The notes under the pieces: generated by a model
Told to the model about the DNA's origin: nothing
Seen by the model: the letters and a program-made list of their open reading frames with translations, nothing else
Databases searched by the model: none
Origin: Mycobacterium haemophilum DSM 44634
Lineage (GTDB): Bacteria; Actinomycetota; Actinomycetes; Mycobacteriales; Mycobacteriaceae
Length of the DNA: 64,000 nt
Assembly (NCBI RefSeq): GCF_000340435.2
Contig: NZ_CP011883.2
Span: 1,720,687-1,784,686 of the forward strand
Direction: 5' to 3'
Part shown: positions 60,263-64,000 of the stretch, in pieces
Layout: every line of letters begins with the position of its first letter
Numbering within the stretch: position 1 is the stretch's first letter
Translations under genes and position numbers: made by a program

Positions 60263-61194
60263 CATCCCATGAAGCGGACGCAGCTGACGTCGCGGCGACC
60301 CGGCGGTACCGAGTTAGCCACCGCACCGAATACCGCTATTCCGATGTTGTCACCAGCTCCTACGGCCGCGGGTTTCTCACGCCACGCGACTCCTTGCGAC
60401 AGCGCTGTGTCGATCATCGGTTGCATATTGCGCCGGCCCCCGCCGACAGCTCGATCAGCCGCGACGGCTACGGCAACGTCAGCTCCTACTTCCACGTCAC
60501 CGAGCCGCACCGCACGCTGACCGTCACCAGCGAATCCATCGTCGACGTGTACCCGACCCCGCTCGAGCTGTTCACCAGTGGGCCGGCGTCCGCGCCGTGG
60601 GAGGCGGCCCGGCCGGCCGGCCGGCAGGGAGCGCTGGCGACCGAATTCACCCTGGATCTGAATCCGCCGGAGATCACCGACGAAGTGCGGCAGTACGCTG
60701 CGCCCAGCTTCGAGCCGCAGCGTCCATTGGTCGAGGTGCTGCGTGACCTCACCACGCGGATCTACACCGATTTCACCTATCGGTCGGGCTCCACGACGAT
60801 TTCCACCGGAGTCAACGAGGTTCTGCAGGCCCGAGAAGGGGTATGCCAAGACTTCGCTCGGCTGGCGATTGCGTGCCTACGGGCCAACGGTCTGGCGGCC
60901 ACCTACGTATCCGGGTACTTGGCCACCGACCCTCCACCGGGGAAGGACAGGATGATTGGCATCGATGCGACCCATGCCTGGGCCTCGGTGTGGACGCCGC
61001 AACAGCCCGGCCGGTTCGAGTGGCTGGGACTGGATCCCACCAATGACCAGCTGGTCGACGAGCGATACATCGTCGTCGGCCGGGGCCGCGACTACGCGGA
61101 CGTGCCACCGCTGCGCGGCATCATCTACACCAACTCCGAGCACAGCGTGATCGACGTCGCCGTTGACGTAGCGCCCTACGAAGGCCCTCTTTAA
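60259..61194 (+). CDS. Transglutaminase-like cysteine protease, Rv2569c-like
   Basis: 311 residues from ATG 60259, overlapping the preceding stop (ATGA). N-terminal beta domain ('YRVSHRTEYRYSDVVTSSYGRGFLTPRD'), then the papain-like transglutaminase core with the triad Cys ('REGVCQDFARLAIACLRANG'), His ('GIDATHAWASVW') and Asp ('GLDPTNDQ'). Such proteins occur with alpha-E/ATP-grasp genes in many bacteria and may cut or modify the peptide product. Likely cytosolic, as there is no signal peptide. Confidence 0.92.
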   Translation: MTSHEADAADVAATRRYRVSHRTEYRYSDVVTSSYGRGFLTPRDSLRQRCVDHRLHIAPAPADSSISRDGYGNVSSYFHVTEPHRTLTVTSESIVDVYPTPLELFTSGPASAPWEAARPAGRQGALATEFTLDLNPPEITDEVRQYAAPSFEPQRPLVEVLRDLTTRIYTDFTYRSGSTTISTGVNEVLQAREGVCQDFARLAIACLRANGLAATYVSGYLATDPPPGKDRMIGIDATHAWASVWTPQQPGRFEWLGLDPTNDQLVDERYIVVGRGRDYADVPPLRGIIYTNSEHSVIDVAVDVAPYEGPL

Positions 61195-61206
61195 GGCCAG
61201 CGCGGT

Positions 61207-62259
61207 ATGCGTGACTTCCGATGTCCCAACTGCGGCCAGCGCCTGACGTTCGAGAACTCCGCGTGTCTGTCCTGCGGCAGTGCGCTGGGGTTTTCGCTGA
61301 AGGACATGGCGCTGCTGGTGATTGGCGACGCCGAGCACGCCGGTGCCGTTGCTGCCGGCGAGTATCAACTGTGCGCCAATCTTCATCTGGCCGAATGCAA
61401 TTGGTTGGTCCCCGTTGATCAACCCGGTGGGCTGTGCACGTCGTGCGCGTTGACTCAACGACGGCCGCACGATGCGGACACCATTGGTCTGGCCGGGTTC
61501 GCCCGAGCTGAGGCGGCTAAGCGGCGGCTGATCGCCGAACTTAACGAGTTGAAGCTGCCGATTGTCGGGCGTGACCAGGATCCCGACTTTGGGCTGGCGT
61601 TTCATCTGCTGTCCAGCGAGCACGAGAAGGTCGTCACCGGGCATGACGGCGGCGTCATCACACTGGATTTGGCCGAGGGCGACGATGTTCACCGTGAGCA
61701 GTTGCGGGTTGAGATGGACGAGCCATACCGCACTCTGCTCGGGCACTTCCGCCACGAGATCGGGCATTACTACTTCTACCGGCTGATCGCCAACTCGGGT
61801 GTGTATTTGGAGCGCTTCCGTGAACTGTTCGGTGATCCCGACGCCGACTACTCCGAGGCGCTAGACCGCCATTACCACGACGGCGTGCCCGCGGACTGGC
61901 AGGAGCGCTTCGTGTCCTCGTATGCCACCATGCACGCCGCCGAGGATTGGGCCGAGACGTTCGCCCACTATCTGCACATCCGCGATGCCCTGGACACCTC
62001 GGCTTGGTGCGGATTGGCGCCGGCGTCGGCGACCTTTGAGCGACGAGTGTTGGGCCCCAGCGCTTTTCCCACCATCATCGACATGTGGCTGCCGTTGTCC
62101 TGGTCGCTGAACATGGTCAACCGTTCGATGGGCCATGACGACCTATACCCGTTCGTGTTGCCGCCCGCCGTTTTGGACAAGATGCAGTTCATCCACGCCG
62201 TCGTCGACGAGGTGGCCTCCAGTCCGACCATCAGCACCGAGGTACGCGGCCGGGGTTAG
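61207..62259 (+). CDS. Zinc-ribbon metallopeptidase, Rv2568c-like (DUF2248)
   Basis: 350 residues, starting ATG 61207, 12 bp after the transglutaminase gene. A zinc ribbon at the N-terminus ('CPNCGQRLTFENSACLSCGSAL') and a second CxxC ('LCTSC'), then a putative peptidase domain with 'GHFRHEIGHYYFYRLI' (HExxH) and a downstream Glu region 'HAAEDWAETFAHYLHI'. The family (putative zinc-binding peptidase) is a frequent neighbour of CP-ATP-grasp/alpha-E and transglutaminase genes. Substrate not known. Confidence 0.9.
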   Translation: MRDFRCPNCGQRLTFENSACLSCGSALGFSLKDMALLVIGDAEHAGAVAAGEYQLCANLHLAECNWLVPVDQPGGLCTSCALTQRRPHDADTIGLAGFARAEAAKRRLIAELNELKLPIVGRDQDPDFGLAFHLLSSEHEKVVTGHDGGVITLDLAEGDDVHREQLRVEMDEPYRTLLGHFRHEIGHYYFYRLIANSGVYLERFRELFGDPDADYSEALDRHYHDGVPADWQERFVSSYATMHAAEDWAETFAHYLHIRDALDTSAWCGLAPASATFERRVLGPSAFPTIIDMWLPLSWSLNMVNRSMGHDDLYPFVLPPAVLDKMQFIHAVVDEVASSPTISTEVRGRG

Positions 62260-62297
62260 GGCAGCTGCGGCCCGGGCGGGTTCCCGGCTGCTGTTTG

Positions 62298-62361
62298 CGC
62301 CGAGATTGCCGTCATGGTTGCGATCGGCGGTCGAATCACAGCCTTGACGGCAATCTCGGCG
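62298..62361. terminator. Perfect 17-base inverted repeat after the metallopeptidase gene
   Basis: Arms 62298-62314 (cgccgagattgccgtca) and 62345-62361 (tgacggcaatctcggcg) with a 30-base loop. It lies between the end of the ATP-grasp operon and rarA and shares its stem sequence with the rel-ppiB hairpin, so it belongs to a repeated palindrome family that likely works as a terminator. Confidence 0.6.
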
Positions 62362-62397
62362 AAGTTCACCCCGAACGACGTGTCTACCCTTCGTGGT

Positions 62398-63753
62398 ATG
62401 TCTAACGTTGTGTCTGACAGTCTGTTTGACCTTCCTGGCCCGCCGCAGCCGACCGACCACGCCGTGGGCATCTCGGCCGGGGCCCCGCTGGCGGTGCGGA
62501 TGCGTCCGGCATCGCTGGACGAGCTGGTCGGGCAGGGTCACTTGTTGGCGCCGGGGTCGCCGCTGCGCCGCCTCGTCGAGGGCTCGGGTGTGGCGTCGGC
62601 CATCCTCTACGGCCCGCCGGGATGCGGTAAGACGACCCTGGCAGCGTTGATCTCGCAGGCGACCGGGCGCCGGTTCGAGGCGCTGTCGGCGTTGTCGGCG
62701 GGTGTCAAAGATGTTCGAGCTGTTATAGATAGGTCCCGGCAGGGACTCCTTTCCGGCGAGCGGACCGTGCTGTTCATCGACGAAGTGCACCGGTTCTCCA
62801 AGACCCAGCAGGACGCCCTGCTTTCCGCGGTGGAGAACCGGGTGGTGTTGCTGGTCGCGGCGACCACCGAGAACCCGTCGTTTTCAGTGGTGGCGCCGCT
62901 GTTGTCTCGATCGCTGATCCTGCAGCTGCGGCCCCTGACCGCCGACGACATCCGTGCCGTGGTGCAGCGGGCCATCGACGATCCCCGCGGCCTGGGCGGG
63001 CAGGTCGCGGTGGCGCCCGAGGCCGTCGACCTGCTGGTGCGGTTGGCAGCCGGCGATGCCCGCCGGGTTTTGACCGCATTGGAGGTGGCCGCCGAAGCCG
63101 TCCACGCCGGTGACGAGCTGACGGTCACGGCCATCGAGCAATCCCTGGACAAAGCCGCGGTGCGCTACGACCGGGACGGCGACCAGCACTACGACGTCGT
63201 CAGCGCCTTCATCAAATCGGTGCGTGGCTCCGACGTGGATGCCGCGCTGCACTACCTGGCGCGCATGTTGGTCGCCGGGGAGGATCCGCGGTTCATCGCG
63301 CGCCGGCTGCTGATCCTGGCGAGCGAAGATATCGGCATGGCCGACCCGACCGCGCTTCCGGTTGCGGTCGCCGCCGCGCAGACTGTGCAGCTAATCGGCA
63401 TGCCCGAAGCCCAGCTCACGCTGGCACATGCCACCGTTCATCTGGCCACTGCGCCGAAGTCGAACGCCGTCACGATCGCGCTGGGTGCTGCGATAGACGA
63501 CATCAAAGCCGGCAAGGCCGGTTTGGTCCCGGCCCATCTGCGCGACGGGCACTATTCCGGTGCGGCGGCGCTGGGTAACGCCAAAGGCTACAAGTATTCC
63601 CACGACGACCCCGACGGTGTTGTCGACCAACAGTATCCGCCGGACGAGCTGGTGGGAGTGGACTACTATCGGCCCACCGGTCGCGGCGGTGAACGTGAGA
63701 TCGTCGGTCGATTAGGCCGGCTGCGAGCGATCATCCGCGGCCGGCGGGGCTAG
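62398..63753 (+). CDS. rarA: Replication-associated recombination protein A (RarA/MgsA), Rv2559c-like
   Basis: 451 residues from ATG 62398. AAA+ clamp-loader-like ATPase: Walker A 'YGPPGCGKTTLAALI', Walker B 'LFIDEVHRF', sensor 1 'VAATTENPSF', and the C-terminal tetramerisation region ('YDVVSAFIKSVRGSDVDAALHYLARMLVAGEDPRFIARRLLILASEDIGMADP'). It acts at stalled replication forks with SSB. In H37Rv several genes lie between its orthologue and the Rv2568c locus; here they are adjacent. Confidence 0.95.
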   Translation: MSNVVSDSLFDLPGPPQPTDHAVGISAGAPLAVRMRPASLDELVGQGHLLAPGSPLRRLVEGSGVASAILYGPPGCGKTTLAALISQATGRRFEALSALSAGVKDVRAVIDRSRQGLLSGERTVLFIDEVHRFSKTQQDALLSAVENRVVLLVAATTENPSFSVVAPLLSRSLILQLRPLTADDIRAVVQRAIDDPRGLGGQVAVAPEAVDLLVRLAAGDARRVLTALEVAAEAVHAGDELTVTAIEQSLDKAAVRYDRDGDQHYDVVSAFIKSVRGSDVDAALHYLARMLVAGEDPRFIARRLLILASEDIGMADPTALPVAVAAAQTVQLIGMPEAQLTLAHATVHLATAPKSNAVTIALGAAIDDIKAGKAGLVPAHLRDGHYSGAAALGNAKGYKYSHDDPDGVVDQQYPPDELVGVDYYRPTGRGGEREIVGRLGRLRAIIRGRRG

Positions 63754-63787
63754 CCGTGCGAGTGTGCGGCTGGCCGCACGCTCGGCA

Positions 63788-64000
63788 TCAGACCAGCTCG
63801 GGTACCCTCAAGTGCGCGATTGCCAGCTCGAATTCGGCCACGTCGAGTACCTCGGCTCCCAAATCCCGGACCCGCTTGCTGCGCAACTCGGTCGCTCGGT
63901 CGCGGTTGCGCGCCATTGCGTCCATGCTGTCGAACGTCGAGCAGGACACCGCACGCCGGGATGCGGGGTGGTCGACCATCAGGCTGGCGCTGCAGAACCC
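63788..64000 (-). CDS. C-terminal part of an Rv2558-like protein (5' end outside window)
   Basis: About 70 residues are present and the frame is open to the window edge. 'MVDHPASRRAVSCSTFDSMDAMARNRDRATELRSKRVRDLGAEVLDVAEFELAIA' looks like the last part of a protein with ferredoxin-like antibiotic-biosynthesis-monooxygenase (ABM-type) domains, as in Rv2557/Rv2558, which in M. tuberculosis are linked to starvation. It is convergent with rarA, 34 bp apart. Confidence 0.7.
   Translation of the reverse strand, partial: GFCSASLMVDHPASRRAVSCSTFDSMDAMARNRDRATELRSKRVRDLGAEVLDVAEFELAIAHLRVPELV

Overview
The window comes from a high-GC, slow-growing Mycobacterium related to, but not inside, the M. tuberculosis complex. 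Three things point there. Gene order follows H37Rv from about Rv2621c back to Rv2558, in reverse orientation. There are PE/PPE and PE_PGRS genes and MIRU-type 53-bp repeats. The proteins are close to, but clearly different from, the H37Rv sequences as I remember them. All Rv numbers and H37Rv comparisons are from memory; no search was run.

Layout. 1-9.6 kb is an accessory-like edge: the tail of an MHS/MFS transporter, a LysR regulator, an FHA-GAF-adenylate cyclase, a shortened EthR-like regulator beside a shortened Esx (WXG100) gene, small membrane and cupin genes, a nitronate monooxygenase, an ArsR/SufR-like regulator divergent from a membrane protein, DUF1990, an aldo/keto reductase and a thioesterase remnant. 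9.7-16.3 kb is the phosphatidylinositol mannoside operon (thrS, HIT protein, pgsA, patA, pimA, Nudix) with two MIRU copies inside it. 16.3-19.8 kb holds a 58-bp tandem repeat, pdxS-tesB-pdxT (pyridoxal phosphate synthase) and yebC. 19.8-23.5 kb on the minus strand is the speE-DUF350-DUF4247-DUF2617-DUF4178 cluster. 23.6-26.0 kb is ruvCAB behind an SOS box, with a composite MIRU between ruvA and ruvB. 26-32.2 kb has two membrane proteins, carboxylic acid reductase (fadD9/car) and gabT. 32.6-41 kb is yajC-secD-secF-lipoprotein-apt-rel. 41-44 kb is ppiB, a metallo-beta-lactamase-fold hydrolase and hisS. 44.2-46.3 kb is a PE_PGRS gene with two frame breaks. 46.3-51 kb has an SOS-linked radical SAM gene, a Tat-exported purple acid phosphatase, a broken small secreted-protein gene, a degenerate stretch and a YpfJ-like metallopeptidase. 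51-54.3 kb is a ketopantoate-reductase-like gene, aspS and a Ddn-like F420 enzyme. 54.3-57.3 kb is a tandem duplication of an atypical PE-PPE pair next to an IS3-type transposase scrap. 57.5-62.3 kb is a three-gene operon of circularly permuted ATP-grasp/alpha-E protein, transglutaminase and zinc metallopeptidase. The window closes with rarA and the tail of an Rv2558-like gene.

The most unusual parts are the duplicated minimal PE-PPE unit, the MIRU elements that form overlapping micro-ORFs and seem to couple translation between operon genes (one remodelled by palindromic inserts with its frame kept), and the neighbouring EthR-like and Esx-like genes that have both lost internal segments. Several genes are decaying (thioesterase, Rv2576c-like, PE_PGRS, IS3 scrap). 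No tRNA, rRNA or CRISPR array was seen.
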